A DNA stretch of 21,528 nt from Anaerolineaceae bacterium UBA6105 (GTDB lineage Bacteria; Chloroflexota; Anaerolineae; Anaerolineales; Anaerolineaceae), in the NCBI GenBank assembly GCA_002423495.1, contig DIWN01000036.1:53215-74742 (forward strand), given 5' to 3'. The position numbers and the translations under genes are program-made. Below the pieces are notes generated by a model. It saw only the letters and a program-made list of their open reading frames with translations. It did not search any database and was not told the DNA's origin. Positions 6,702-14,547 of this stretch are shown here, one piece after another (position 1 is the stretch's first letter; the number at the start of each line of letters is the position of its first letter).

Positions 6702-7763
6702 ATGGCAGAAACCTTGGCAGGTTATGAACCGGTCGTTGAACTGACAAGAGGAGGCATCGTGGAATGCGTCCACTTTGGGGCCATGGCTGTGGTCGATTCG
6801 GAAGGTCACCTGCTTGGCTCAATTGGCGACCCAAAGATGGTCACTTTCCCGCGCAGCTCCATGAAGCCTCTCCAGGTGCTGCCTTTTGTGGAAGATGGAG
6901 GTCCGGAACACTTCAATTTGACTGAAGAAGAACTTGCCATCATGTGCGCCTCTCATCACGGAACCGACGAGCATGTGCGGGTATTGCGCTCAATCCAGGC
7001 CAAAGCCGGTCTGCAAGAATCAGATTTGCAGTGCGGTGTTCACTGGCCGTCAGATAAAGCTACCAGTCTTGCCATGCGCGAACGCGGCGAGGAACCAACG
7101 CCTTACCGGCACAACTGTTCAGGAAAACACAGCGGCATGCTTGCGCAGGCGCTTTTGCATGAATACGACAAGGAGAGTTATCTCTCCATGGACAATGCCC
7201 TGCAAAAACGCATTCTCAAGACTGTGGCGGAGATGTGCGGGATGGAGCCGGAAGAAATGCCAATTGGTGTTGATGGCTGCAGCGCCCCGGTTTTTGCCAT
7301 GCCGCTTTATAACTTTGCCCTGGCGATGGCGCGCCTGGCAGACCCCTTGGGGTTGGGAGAAGTACGCGCGACCGCCTGCAAAAAGGTTGCCCATGCCATG
7401 ATGGCTTATCCGGAAATGGTGGCAGGACCCGAAGCGCTTGACAGCGTTTTGATGCACGTGATGCAAGGAAAAGCCGCCGTCAAAGGGGGGGCGGAAGGCT
7501 ACCAGATGGTCAGCCTGATGCCTGGAGCTTGCGGCAAAGGCTCGCCGGGGATTGGCGTGGCGTTCAAATTCAGTGATGGCGATCCAAACCGCCGGGCGAC
7601 TCGTGCGCTGATCGTTGCTTTGTTGAGCGCGCTTGGTTTTAAGGCTGAGATTACAGATGAGTCCTTCAGCCGATTCAACGCACCCGTGCTCAAAAATTGG
7701 CGTGGACTGGAGATCGGTCAGATCCGGACCGCAAAACCCATCGAAATCACGAAGACCTGGTAA
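6702..7763 (+). CDS. L-asparaginase II, zinc-type (Rhizobium etli ReAV class)
   Basis: 353 residues. Members of Asparaginase_II (PF06089) hydrolyse L-asparagine to aspartate and ammonia; they are unrelated to the E. coli AnsA/AnsB fold. The key residues all align with a constant offset of 4 from the R. etli enzyme as I recall it: Ser52 and Lys55 in RSSMK, Ser84 in CASHHGT, Cys139 and Lys142 in HNCSGKHSG, Asp191 and Cys193 in GVDGCSAP. The Cys/Lys/Cys set is the zinc site. There is no signal peptide, so it is cytoplasmic. GAGAGGA precedes the ATG. It lies between the MBL-like gene and the endonuclease III gene in one operon; a functional link between them is not evident. Confidence 0.93.
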   Translation: MAETLAGYEPVVELTRGGIVECVHFGAMAVVDSEGHLLGSIGDPKMVTFPRSSMKPLQVLPFVEDGGPEHFNLTEEELAIMCASHHGTDEHVRVLRSIQAKAGLQESDLQCGVHWPSDKATSLAMRERGEEPTPYRHNCSGKHSGMLAQALLHEYDKESYLSMDNALQKRILKTVAEMCGMEPEEMPIGVDGCSAPVFAMPLYNFALAMARLADPLGLGEVRATACKKVAHAMMAYPEMVAGPEALDSVLMHVMQGKAAVKGGAEGYQMVSLMPGACGKGSPGIGVAFKFSDGDPNRRATRALIVALLSALGFKAEITDESFSRFNAPVLKNWRGLEIGQIRTAKPIEITKTW

Positions 7764-8447
7764 GTGGGAATGGACCAAATCCAGGAACACCGCGAGCGCA
7801 TGGCGCAGGTGCAAAAGCGATTGCATCAAAAATTTGGAAAACCGACCTGGCATGTTGAATTGCCTGCTGTCGACGAATTGGTCTGCACGATCCTTTCGCA
7901 AAACACAAATGATATCAACCGCGACAAAGCTTTCGAGGCTTTGAAAGAGCGCTACCCAAGCTGGGAAGCGGTGCGGGATGCCGACCCGGCGGAATTAAAA
8001 TACGTCATCCGCATTGCCGGTCTGGCAAACCAAAAAGGTCCCAATATCCAAACTGCCTTGCAGGAAATCACCGAAGAACGCGGTGAGATCGACCTGGATT
8101 GGTTGAAGCAAGTGGATCCTGAAAAAGCGCGCGACTGGCTGGTTAGATTGCGTGGAGTGGGTCCAAAAACCGCCGCAATCGTGATGGTGTTTTCCTTAGG
8201 GATGCCTGCCTTTCCGGTGGACACGCACATCTACCGCGTTACCGGGCGTATTGGCCTGCGCCCCAAGGATCTGGACGTCACCAAGACGCATGCCTACATG
8301 GAGCAGATAGCGGATCCTGCCGAGTTTGGCAGTCTGCATCTGAACCTGATCGACCTCGGCCGCGAGATTTGCCAGGCACGCAAGCCAAAGTGTGGCATTT
8401 GTCCGATAAGGGACTTGTGCCAGTTTGAGGACAAGACAAATGAATGA
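7764..8447 (+). CDS. nth: Endonuclease III-like DNA glycosylase with [4Fe-4S] cluster
   Basis: 227 residues. Endonuclease III removes oxidised pyrimidines in base-excision repair and nicks the AP site. The helix-hairpin-helix is LRGVGPKTAAIV with catalytic Lys135, and Asp153 in PVDTHIYRV completes the catalytic pair. The C-terminal cluster ligands are Cys203, 210, 213 and 219 (C-x6-C-x2-C-x5-C). The lesion-recognition helix reads TILSQNTND, as in several bacterial and archaeal Nth relatives, and not LLSAQTTD of E. coli. The start is either the GTG immediately after the asparaginase stop or the ATG at 7770; neither has a strong ribosome site, and translational coupling is likely. A strong terminator closes the operon. 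Confidence 0.92.
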   Translation: MGMDQIQEHRERMAQVQKRLHQKFGKPTWHVELPAVDELVCTILSQNTNDINRDKAFEALKERYPSWEAVRDADPAELKYVIRIAGLANQKGPNIQTALQEITEERGEIDLDWLKQVDPEKARDWLVRLRGVGPKTAAIVMVFSLGMPAFPVDTHIYRVTGRIGLRPKDLDVTKTHAYMEQIADPAEFGSLHLNLIDLGREICQARKPKCGICPIRDLCQFEDKTNE

Positions 8448-8473
8448 AAAAAGGCGCTCTAAAGCGCCTTTTT
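8448..8473. terminator. Intrinsic terminator after endonuclease III gene
   Basis: AAAAAGGCGCT and AGCGCCTTTTT form a perfect 11-bp stem around CTAA, starting one base past the stop codon. It is nearly symmetric and could also act on the convergent miaB transcript. Confidence 0.9.
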
Positions 8474-8560
8474 GTTCTTTTAAAGCGATTGACTTTAAAG
8501 GGGTTTTGGGTTCAAAGCTCAAGACTTAGCTGATATTTCCAGCCACCCCGGAGGAAAAAT

Positions 8561-9874
8561 CTACTCTTGAATTTCTCCCAGCAAGGACCATGGTCCGGTC
8601 CAGCTGATGTTCACATCCAGTTGCCGCCCCAACAAATCCTGGTCAGTTTGCACGAAAACAAGCCGATTGGTGGGCGTTCTGCCGCGCCAGCGGTTTTTTG
8701 ATTTGCCTTCAAAAAGCACGGAAACAGATTTTCCGAGATAAGCCGCGTTGAGATTACCCACTATTTCTTTTTGCAAATCCTCAAGCGCTCTGAAACGGCG
8801 CATTTTCTCTTCTGCCGGAACGTCATCGGGCAGGAAACGGGCTGAATACGTACCAGGGCGAGGGGAGTAGCGGGCGAGATGGGCGACATCCAGCTTTAGC
8901 TCTGCAAGGGTATCGTAGGTTTTCATAAAAGCCGCGTCGCTCTCACCAGGGAAGCCAACGATAATGTCGGTGCCGATCGAGACTCCGGGAATGCGTTCAC
9001 GGATGCGCGCAACCAGGTCACGATACTGGCTATTCGTATAGCCGCGACGCATCATCCTGAGAATTTCGTCATCGCCTGCCTGCAAGGGAACCTCGATGTG
9101 AGGCATCACTTTGGGCAAAACGGCAACCGCGTCGATCAGCTCCTTGCTCATCCAGTTGGGGTGGGAGGTCAGAAAACGCAAACGCCATAAATCCGGAATT
9201 TCTGACAGATCTGCCAGTAATTCGGGCAGGTGGTAGTTGCCTTCCAGATCAAGCCCAAAGCGGTCGACGATTTGCCCCAGCAGGACCAGTTCCCTGGCGC
9301 CACCAGCGACAAGACTTTTGGCTTCCTGCAGGATCTTCTTTGGGTCACGGCTTTGTTCTATGCCGCGTTTGCCTGGAATCACGCAATAGGCGCAGGCGTG
9401 TGAACAACCAAGAACAATCGGCAGATTTTCCGACACGGCATGGGCTTTTTCAAGTCTCAGACCAAATTCATCATCCAGAACTTCATCCACCTGTTTGCGC
9501 CAGGCTTCTGAACTGTCATGCTGGAGCCGATCTTCAAGCGCGCGCAAAAAGGGTTCGGGGTCTGACGGAGCGGCAAAGACATCTACCCAGGGAAAACGCT
9601 TTTCCAGGGCGCTGTTGCCGTGGATGCCAATCAGGCAGCCCATCAAGCCAATCATAAGGTTGGGATTAGCGAGTTTTAGGGGTTTGAGAGAGTTGAGACG
9701 ACCGAGCGCGCGATCTTCAGCACTCTGACGGACCACGCAAGTGTTCAGGACGATTAAATCCGCCTGATTGACGTCTGGTGTAACACTCAGACCAAGAGAA
9801 TCAAGCGCCCTCGAGAGGCGGCTTGAATCCGCAACATTCATTTGACAGCCTTCTGTCCAGATGTGGTAACGCAT
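8561..9874 (-). CDS. miaB: tRNA methylthiotransferase MiaB (radical SAM)
   Basis: 437 residues. MiaB adds a methylthio group to N6-isopentenyladenosine-37 of tRNAs reading UNN codons. The UPF0004 domain has three cluster cysteines (Cys10 in EGCQMN, Cys46 in NTCVV, Cys80 in MGC). The radical SAM domain has C-x3-C-x2-C (Cys157, 161, 164) in GCSHACAYCVIPG, and later the IEVPLQAGDDEIL and GFPGE motifs. A TRAM RNA-binding domain occupies about the last 60 residues. GCQMN favours MiaB over RimO or MtaB. ATG 9874 is preferred to an in-frame GTG at 9880 because a TATAAT box ends only 2 nt before that GTG, so the transcript should begin near the ATG. Single gene, divergent from the STAS gene. Confidence 0.9.
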   Translation of the reverse strand: MRYHIWTEGCQMNVADSSRLSRALDSLGLSVTPDVNQADLIVLNTCVVRQSAEDRALGRLNSLKPLKLANPNLMIGLMGCLIGIHGNSALEKRFPWVDVFAAPSDPEPFLRALEDRLQHDSSEAWRKQVDEVLDDEFGLRLEKAHAVSENLPIVLGCSHACAYCVIPGKRGIEQSRDPKKILQEAKSLVAGGARELVLLGQIVDRFGLDLEGNYHLPELLADLSEIPDLWRLRFLTSHPNWMSKELIDAVAVLPKVMPHIEVPLQAGDDEILRMMRRGYTNSQYRDLVARIRERIPGVSIGTDIIVGFPGESDAAFMKTYDTLAELKLDVAHLARYSPRPGTYSARFLPDDVPAEEKMRRFRALEDLQKEIVGNLNAAYLGKSVSVLFEGKSKNRWRGRTPTNRLVFVQTDQDLLGRQLDVNISWTGPWSLLGEIQE

Positions 9875-9882
9875 AGGCACCT

Positions 9883-9888
9883 ATTATA
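9883..9888 (-). promoter_or_regulatory. -10 box of miaB
   Basis: TATAAT on the minus strand ends 8 nt before the ATG at 9874. A weak TTGTTG sits 16 nt upstream. No Shine-Dalgarno is present between the box and the ATG, which suggests a leaderless mRNA. Confidence 0.55.
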
Positions 9889-9930
9889 CATGAGACAACA
9901 TCTACAACAAACCGGGATTTTGCCGGATAA

Positions 9931-9939
9931 TGTTATAAT
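9931..9939 (+). promoter_or_regulatory. Extended -10 promoter of the STAS gene
   Basis: TGT directly before TATAAT (9934-9939) makes an extended -10 element; no -35 box is seen. A leader of about 28 nt carries GAGGTGAT before the ATG at 9975. Confidence 0.5.
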
Positions 9940-9974
9940 TACATCTCTGAGTTGATTATTCAAATGAGGTGATT

Positions 9975-10307
9975 ATGGACTTTAAAGTAACTGAATATAA
10001 ACGCGCTTGTGTGGTGAAGGGGCTCGGTCGGATCGATAGCGCTGTTGCACCTGAGATTGAGCGGGTTCTGACAGATTTGATCGATAAAAACAAAGCTATC
10101 ATCATCGACATGAGCGATATTGATTTTGTCTCGAGTGCCGGCTGGTGGTCGATTATCCGCGTCCAGAAGGAGCTCAAAAAGCGCGGCAAGGGCAACCTGA
10201 CGCTGGTTGGCTTGTGCCAAAACGTGCGTGAGTCGATGGACCTGATCGGTATCCTGCCTTACTTCACCGTTTATGATGAGTTGGTAGACGCGATCGGAAG
10301 CGTTTAG
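9975..10307 (+). CDS. STAS-domain protein (anti-sigma factor antagonist-like)
   Basis: 110 residues, a single STAS domain of SpoIIAA size. Such proteins bind serine kinase/anti-sigma factors and are switched by phosphorylation of a serine. The signature is DMSDIDFVSSAGWWSII, with Ser53/Ser54 where SpoIIAA has its phosphorylated serine. The usual SSAGLRVL is altered to SSAGWWSI, which puts two tryptophans on the helix next to the phospho-site. The start is ATG 9975 with GAGGTGAT just upstream; an in-frame GTG at 9969 lies inside that ribosome site. No kinase or sigma factor gene is adjacent. Monocistronic, ending in a strong terminator. Partner and pathway are unknown. Confidence 0.9.
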   Translation: MDFKVTEYKRACVVKGLGRIDSAVAPEIERVLTDLIDKNKAIIIDMSDIDFVSSAGWWSIIRVQKELKKRGKGNLTLVGLCQNVRESMDLIGILPYFTVYDELVDAIGSV

Positions 10308-10321
10308 TCCAGGGAATAAAT

Positions 10322-10357
10322 AAAACAGAGGCTGAAATTCTTCAGCCTCTGTTTTTT
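10322..10357. terminator. Bidirectional terminator between STAS and InhA-like genes
   Basis: AAAACAGAGGCTGAA and TTCAGCCTCTGTTTT form a perfect 15-bp stem with a 4-nt loop, followed by T6. A/T tracts on both sides let it serve both convergent genes. Confidence 0.92.
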
Positions 10358-10371
10358 GTGCTTTTTACCAA

Positions 10372-12390
10372 TTATTCAATCTCAATCGTATAACTTGCTT
10401 TTTCTCTTGTGAATGGAGTCGTGCCTGAAATTACCAAAACGATCTTTTCTACGTTACTTCCACCCAAGTCAGAACCCGGGATGGTAATACTGCCCTGGAA
10501 GGTGTGGTGGTCTACGGTGATACTGCCGTTTGAGTAAGTCACGATGCTAAGATTCATCGTTTGGGGTAATTTATTCTGCACACGGACGAAACCTTCAGCG
10601 TTCCAACCCCCCAGGTCAGTTTCGATGTCCGTGGTGTAGCCGATGGCATCAATCGTAAGATCATCGATTGCCATGCCCTTGCCATTGACTGCGGCATCAG
10701 TCACATAGTCAAAGCGGAGGGTCACCTGGTCGCCGACAAAGTCGGATATGTCAACTTTTTCATCAATCCAACCGGAACTCTGGCCATTCCAACCGCAGCC
10801 GTAACTGTTGCCAGATGGGTTATCGGTGGTGCAATTCTCCGAATTCAGGATCTCCCAGTTGGTTCCATCGGTACTGGCGCTGATGTAAATGTAATCGTAA
10901 TCCTCTTCGAGGTCATACCAGGTCTTAAAGGTAAGTGCGGCTTCGTCCGTGACACTGCTGAGGTCAAAGGTCTGTGAGAGTGAAGCGTTTGACTCGTCTC
11001 CAACGTTCGACCAGATGAAATACTCACCCGAGCTTGGAGCGGTGAAGGGTAATATATTGACTGCTTCGGAAGCGTTGATCTGGATACTTTCCAGGTTATC
11101 GCACTCGATTTCGATGTAATCCACACCAAACTGGTAAACGCTGCCATTCACCTGCACCGGGCAATCAAGGACTGATTTTTCCATATCCACGGAGGTGGGG
11201 TTGTAGCTTTGGTAGTCATAGCGTCCATCTTCGATACCCTTGTCCTGGAGCAGATTTGCCACAGACCAGTCAGCAAAAAGTTCATCGCCTGTGTAAGGTT
11301 TGCCAGTGGTAGGGTTGATTAGCGCGAGTTCATTCATCACTTTCTCAATCCCAACAAACCCATTGTCATCGTGGCGCACCAGTGCTTTGGTTGCGTCCTC
11401 ACCGAATCGGTCAAGGAAATAGACCATAAAGAGATAGCTCGCGCCGTAGTGCGGACCGTTGCTGCCGACATCTCCACCCCAGTCGTTGAGCTGCATGTCG
11501 GTGTTGTCCATGTAAGACCAGTCAAAGCCGCCTGCGTCATAACCATTTACATGTTCGGCTAACATCGAAAAACCTTCATTGACCCAGGTTTCCTCGTTTT
11601 TATCCTGGTACCAGTGGATCATGTGTTGAAATTCGTGAGCCATGGTGCCGTAGATGTAACTGTCACCAAGGTCAACATTGTCTGAGCTGATCAGGAACAT
11701 CTCATGCGCGTTCGAGTACGGATGCGCGTCTGGATGGAGCTCATCTGCGGAGGAATAATAGCCTGCCAGGTTGAAGCCCAAATTTCCGGCGTAAAGAACA
11801 TAGAACCTTGGGTCGCCGTCCACTCCCGGGTTCCATTCCTGACCAAAAAATTCGCGGTTGGTAGGAATGATTTCTTTGTCAAAGGTGTCAGCCAGTTCTT
11901 TCAAATCGCCTTGATCAAAGCGTACGCCGTTCTCGATCCAGAAATAGATGTTATCCCCAACGTAGCGCAAGGTTGCATTGACTTGGAAATTGTCGTTTGT
12001 GTCCGTGTTGGTTGCCCAAAACTTCTTTTGATCTCCGACAGAATAGGGAGCCTCAGTGTCTATGAGTACGCTCGGCACATTTGGCTTTCCGCCTAACCTG
12101 GCTGCCAGATCAATGGGGTCATTGATCGGGACTGTATTCTGTTTGAGTTCATACAGCGTTTGTGAAGCCTTATCGTGCTCGATTGGATCCAGAATCTGTG
12201 TGCCCGGATCTACGAATGGGGCAGGCGTAGCTTCGGTCAGGCTGAAGGGTGTCACCCCCACGGGCATTTGGCTCGAGATGATATTGCTGGAAAAGACCAC
12301 AACTCCACCAATGATCAGGAGACATAAACACAACACGCATAAAACCAAAATGACAGCGATTATCAAAATGGTCTTGGTTGAATTATTCAT
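10372..12390 (-). CDS. Membrane-anchored zinc metalloprotease, immune inhibitor A-like
   Basis: 672 residues. A hydrophobic segment at about 7-33 with no clear cleavage site anchors it, followed by a Thr/Pro-rich linker. The protease core holds HEFQH (His252, Glu253, His256) and, 16 residues after the second histidine, NEGFS with Glu272 as a likely third ligand, as in gluzincin-type enzymes. The region 490-610 (ASLSQTFDLSSV, FKTWYDLEEDYDYIYI and AIDDLTID) resembles the MAM-like jelly-roll of InhA/M6 proteins. C-terminal residues form a further beta domain. It should degrade proteins outside the cell. ATG 12390 is used because the membrane segment follows directly; an in-frame GTG at 12402 is possible. 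Clan-level assignment is solid, exact peptidase family less so. Confidence 0.85.
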   Translation of the reverse strand: MNNSTKTILIIAVILVLCVLCLCLLIIGGVVVFSSNIISSQMPVGVTPFSLTEATPAPFVDPGTQILDPIEHDKASQTLYELKQNTVPINDPIDLAARLGGKPNVPSVLIDTEAPYSVGDQKKFWATNTDTNDNFQVNATLRYVGDNIYFWIENGVRFDQGDLKELADTFDKEIIPTNREFFGQEWNPGVDGDPRFYVLYAGNLGFNLAGYYSSADELHPDAHPYSNAHEMFLISSDNVDLGDSYIYGTMAHEFQHMIHWYQDKNEETWVNEGFSMLAEHVNGYDAGGFDWSYMDNTDMQLNDWGGDVGSNGPHYGASYLFMVYFLDRFGEDATKALVRHDDNGFVGIEKVMNELALINPTTGKPYTGDELFADWSVANLLQDKGIEDGRYDYQSYNPTSVDMEKSVLDCPVQVNGSVYQFGVDYIEIECDNLESIQINASEAVNILPFTAPSSGEYFIWSNVGDESNASLSQTFDLSSVTDEAALTFKTWYDLEEDYDYIYISASTDGTNWEILNSENCTTDNPSGNSYGCGWNGQSSGWIDEKVDISDFVGDQVTLRFDYVTDAAVNGKGMAIDDLTIDAIGYTTDIETDLGGWNAEGFVRVQNKLPQTMNLSIVTYSNGSITVDHHTFQGSITIPGSDLGGSNVEKIVLVISGTTPFTREKASYTIEIE

Positions 12391-12540
12391 TATTACACTC
12401 ACTATTCTGATTGCCGCCTTCGATATGCAACAATCTGTTTACCATTTTACCCAATCTGCAAGTTTTCTGAAACATATTATCTAAGGTCTGCCAGATTATG
12501 CATATCCCGGCAAGCTGATCAACAGGAAAGCTGATGGTGT

Positions 12541-12546
12541 TAGAAT
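12541..12546 (+). promoter_or_regulatory. Candidate -10 box of the zincin gene at 12553
   Basis: TAGAAT ends 6 nt before the ATG, and no ribosome site is present in between. No clear -35 element is visible. Confidence 0.4.
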
Positions 12547-12552
12547 CACCGC

Positions 12553-13830
12553 ATGATTGATGACACTTCTTTGGATTTGCTGGCAAAGCGACTGCGCCTT
12601 CTGGTGCTTATTGTTGCGATTGCATTGCTGGTTGTGGGGTCCTCCGTTGAGTCGGCTAATCCTCTGGATGGGCTGCGCAAGTACACGCGCATCGTGGAGT
12701 TCGACTTCGTTGAGTGGGAGATTGGTGCTCTCTTTAACAAGGCAGTCAGTGCTTCTCTCAAGCTTGAGCGTTTTCTGGATAACGAACAACAAGTCGATGT
12801 GGTTTATACCTGGCTGGCAGGAACCGAAGAAGTAATCATTCTTGAGCAGGATTTGATTGCCGCTCAAAACGACACCTCACCAAATCGTGAAAAGATGGTT
12901 CAGTCAGTCAAACGTGATCTTGACCAGGCGAAGGCGAATCAAAGCCGGCTCGGCAGGCTGGCAGAAGCCGTGCTGCAAAACCAGACAGAGCTCACCCTGG
13001 CTAAGTCTGGGTTTGGGTTGGGGGGTCAGATCCTGCCGCCGGTGCTCTACCAGGTGTCGGACCTTCCGCTCAATCTGATCATCTCACCCAGAACAGAAAT
13101 CAAAAACGCGCTGAGCATCAGCCTGGATGCTGGACTGGATGCTGTTGAAAAGGACCTGATTGAGACGGGCATCTATCAGGATTACGATCTTTCAGCCCTG
13201 GTTGAACCTGTTGGGGGGATTGGGGCTTACCCCACTATGGTCATGCGCACCACCAACCTCAACTGGCTGACTGAAACGGTTGCGCATGAGTGGATTCACA
13301 ACTACCTGACTTTCTTTCCGCTTGGTATCCGGTATTATTTAAACGATGAAATGCGGACAATCAATGAGACCACCGCTTCGTTGTCAGGTAAAGAAATCGG
13401 ACTTGCCCTGATCATTGCCTACTATCCCGAACGAACACCGCGATATTATCAGCCCATGCCTGCCTATACGACTGTCCTTGCTGAAGGCGCGGAAACGCTC
13501 AACCCCTTTGACTTTCGGGCCGAAATGAGGGAAACAAGGGTGCGGGTGGATGCGCTGTTGCTCAACGGGAAGACGGATGAGGCGGAAAGCTACATGGAAA
13601 CAAGGAGAATCTTCTTCTGGGAGAACGGCCACCGCGTGCGAAAAATTAACCAGGCTTATTTCGCTTTTCATGGCTCTTATAATGACATGCCAGGTGGCGG
13701 TGCCTCGGGAGAGGATCCGGTTGGCCCAGCTGTGCAGGCCTTGCGCACACACTATTCCAGTCTGAATAATTTCCTCCGGGCAATCCGAACTGTGAAGAGC
13801 TTTGATCAACTTGTGGTCTTGCTGGATTAG
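12553..13830 (+). CDS. Membrane-anchored protein with HExxH zincin motif, unknown family
   Basis: 425 residues. A membrane segment near the N-terminus (about 13-32) is followed by an extracytoplasmic part. Residues about 95-145 are rich in Lys, Glu, Gln and Ala and are probably a coiled coil. The metalloprotease-like motif is VAHEWIHNYL (His245, Glu246, His249), and NETTAS 23 residues later supplies Glu272 as a possible third zinc ligand. This resembles gluzincin geometry, but I do not recognise the named family. FFPLGIRYYLNDEM between these motifs is hydrophobic and could lie close to the membrane. The C-terminal part has a segment GGGASGEDPVG, a flexible loop. It is transcribed away from the InhA-like gene across a 162-bp gap. 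Proteolytic activity is inferred only. Confidence 0.85.
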   Translation: MIDDTSLDLLAKRLRLLVLIVAIALLVVGSSVESANPLDGLRKYTRIVEFDFVEWEIGALFNKAVSASLKLERFLDNEQQVDVVYTWLAGTEEVIILEQDLIAAQNDTSPNREKMVQSVKRDLDQAKANQSRLGRLAEAVLQNQTELTLAKSGFGLGGQILPPVLYQVSDLPLNLIISPRTEIKNALSISLDAGLDAVEKDLIETGIYQDYDLSALVEPVGGIGAYPTMVMRTTNLNWLTETVAHEWIHNYLTFFPLGIRYYLNDEMRTINETTASLSGKEIGLALIIAYYPERTPRYYQPMPAYTTVLAEGAETLNPFDFRAEMRETRVRVDALLLNGKTDEAESYMETRRIFFWENGHRVRKINQAYFAFHGSYNDMPGGGASGEDPVGPAVQALRTHYSSLNNFLRAIRTVKSFDQLVVLLD

Positions 13831-13890
13831 TTCGCAGCGAGTAAGAAACCTGAAGGGCGTACTAACCTGATAAGAAACACTTTTCTAATT

Positions 13891-13896
13891 TATAAT
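13891..13896 (+). promoter_or_regulatory. -10 box of the gmk operon
   Basis: TATAAT lies 39 nt before the gmk ATG. No good -35 hexamer is seen at 16-18 nt, so the promoter call is moderate. Confidence 0.45.
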
Positions 13897-13935
13897 GGTT
13901 AGAACTAAAAGTAAGAAGGGATGGCTTAACCAGCT

Positions 13936-14547
13936 ATGCAATTTGGAACTCCGCCTGCCAATCCACTATTGATCGTCATTTCCGGTCCTTCGGGGATTGG
14001 TAAAGATGCCGTGGTTGGTCTACTGAGAAAAACCAATCCTGACACGCATTTTGTGATCACGATGAATTCGCGTTCTCCAAGACCGGATGAAGTGGATGGT
14101 CGGGATTACTTCTTTGTCTCCCGGGAGACATTCGAAGAAATGATCGAGGCGGACGAGCTTTTGGAACACGCCCAAGTCTATTCTGACTACAAGGGCATCC
14201 CAAAATCACAGGTTCGCGAAGCATTTGCCTCGGGCAAGGATGTCATCATGCGGCTTGATGTGCAAGGCGCGATGACCATCCGCAAAATCTGCCCCGATGC
14301 CATCCTGATTTTTCTGACTGCCAGTTCGCGTGAAGAGTGGGTGAACCGCTTGCTTGAGCGCCGCAGTGAGACCCCCGAAGAACTGGAATTGCGTTTTAGA
14401 ACCGCGGCAGAGGAATACGCCGTGATGGATAAGTTTGATTACCTGGTGGTTAACTCGGACCAGCACCTCGACAAGACGATTGAGGACATCCAGGCGATTA
14501 TCCGTGCCGAACATATGCGAACAACACCCCGCAAGGTAGATTTATGA
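13936..14547 (+). CDS. gmk: Guanylate kinase
   Basis: 203 residues, normal length. It phosphorylates GMP to GDP with ATP in the cytoplasm and is essential for GTP supply. The P-loop is ISGPSGIGKDAV (16-27), followed by SRSPRPDEVDGRDYFFVS (45-62), which is the GMP-binding segment, and YKGIPKSQV. The Walker A lysine (Lys23) is followed by Asp24 where most family members have Ser or Thr. The GMP-binding Thr-Thr-Arg is replaced by Asn-Ser-Arg. The lid segment LLERRSETPEELELR is typical. An AAGAAGGG ribosome-like site lies too far upstream (about 15 nt) and directly abuts a Met-Ala-stop mini-frame at 13921. The rhomboid gene overlaps the gmk stop codon by 4 nt. Confidence 0.93.
   Translation: MQFGTPPANPLLIVISGPSGIGKDAVVGLLRKTNPDTHFVITMNSRSPRPDEVDGRDYFFVSRETFEEMIEADELLEHAQVYSDYKGIPKSQVREAFASGKDVIMRLDVQGAMTIRKICPDAILIFLTASSREEWVNRLLERRSETPEELELRFRTAAEEYAVMDKFDYLVVNSDQHLDKTIEDIQAIIRAEHMRTTPRKVDL

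Noticed and set aside
7119..7901. Long minus-strand open frame of 260 codons opposite the asparaginase and endonuclease genes
   Set aside because: It runs antisense across the junction of two well-supported genes, has no family motif or ribosome site, and is explained by GC-skewed codon positions.
11704..12096. Plus-strand open frame of 130 codons opposite the InhA-like gene
   Set aside because: No start signal or recognisable domain; lies within a firm coding region on the other strand.
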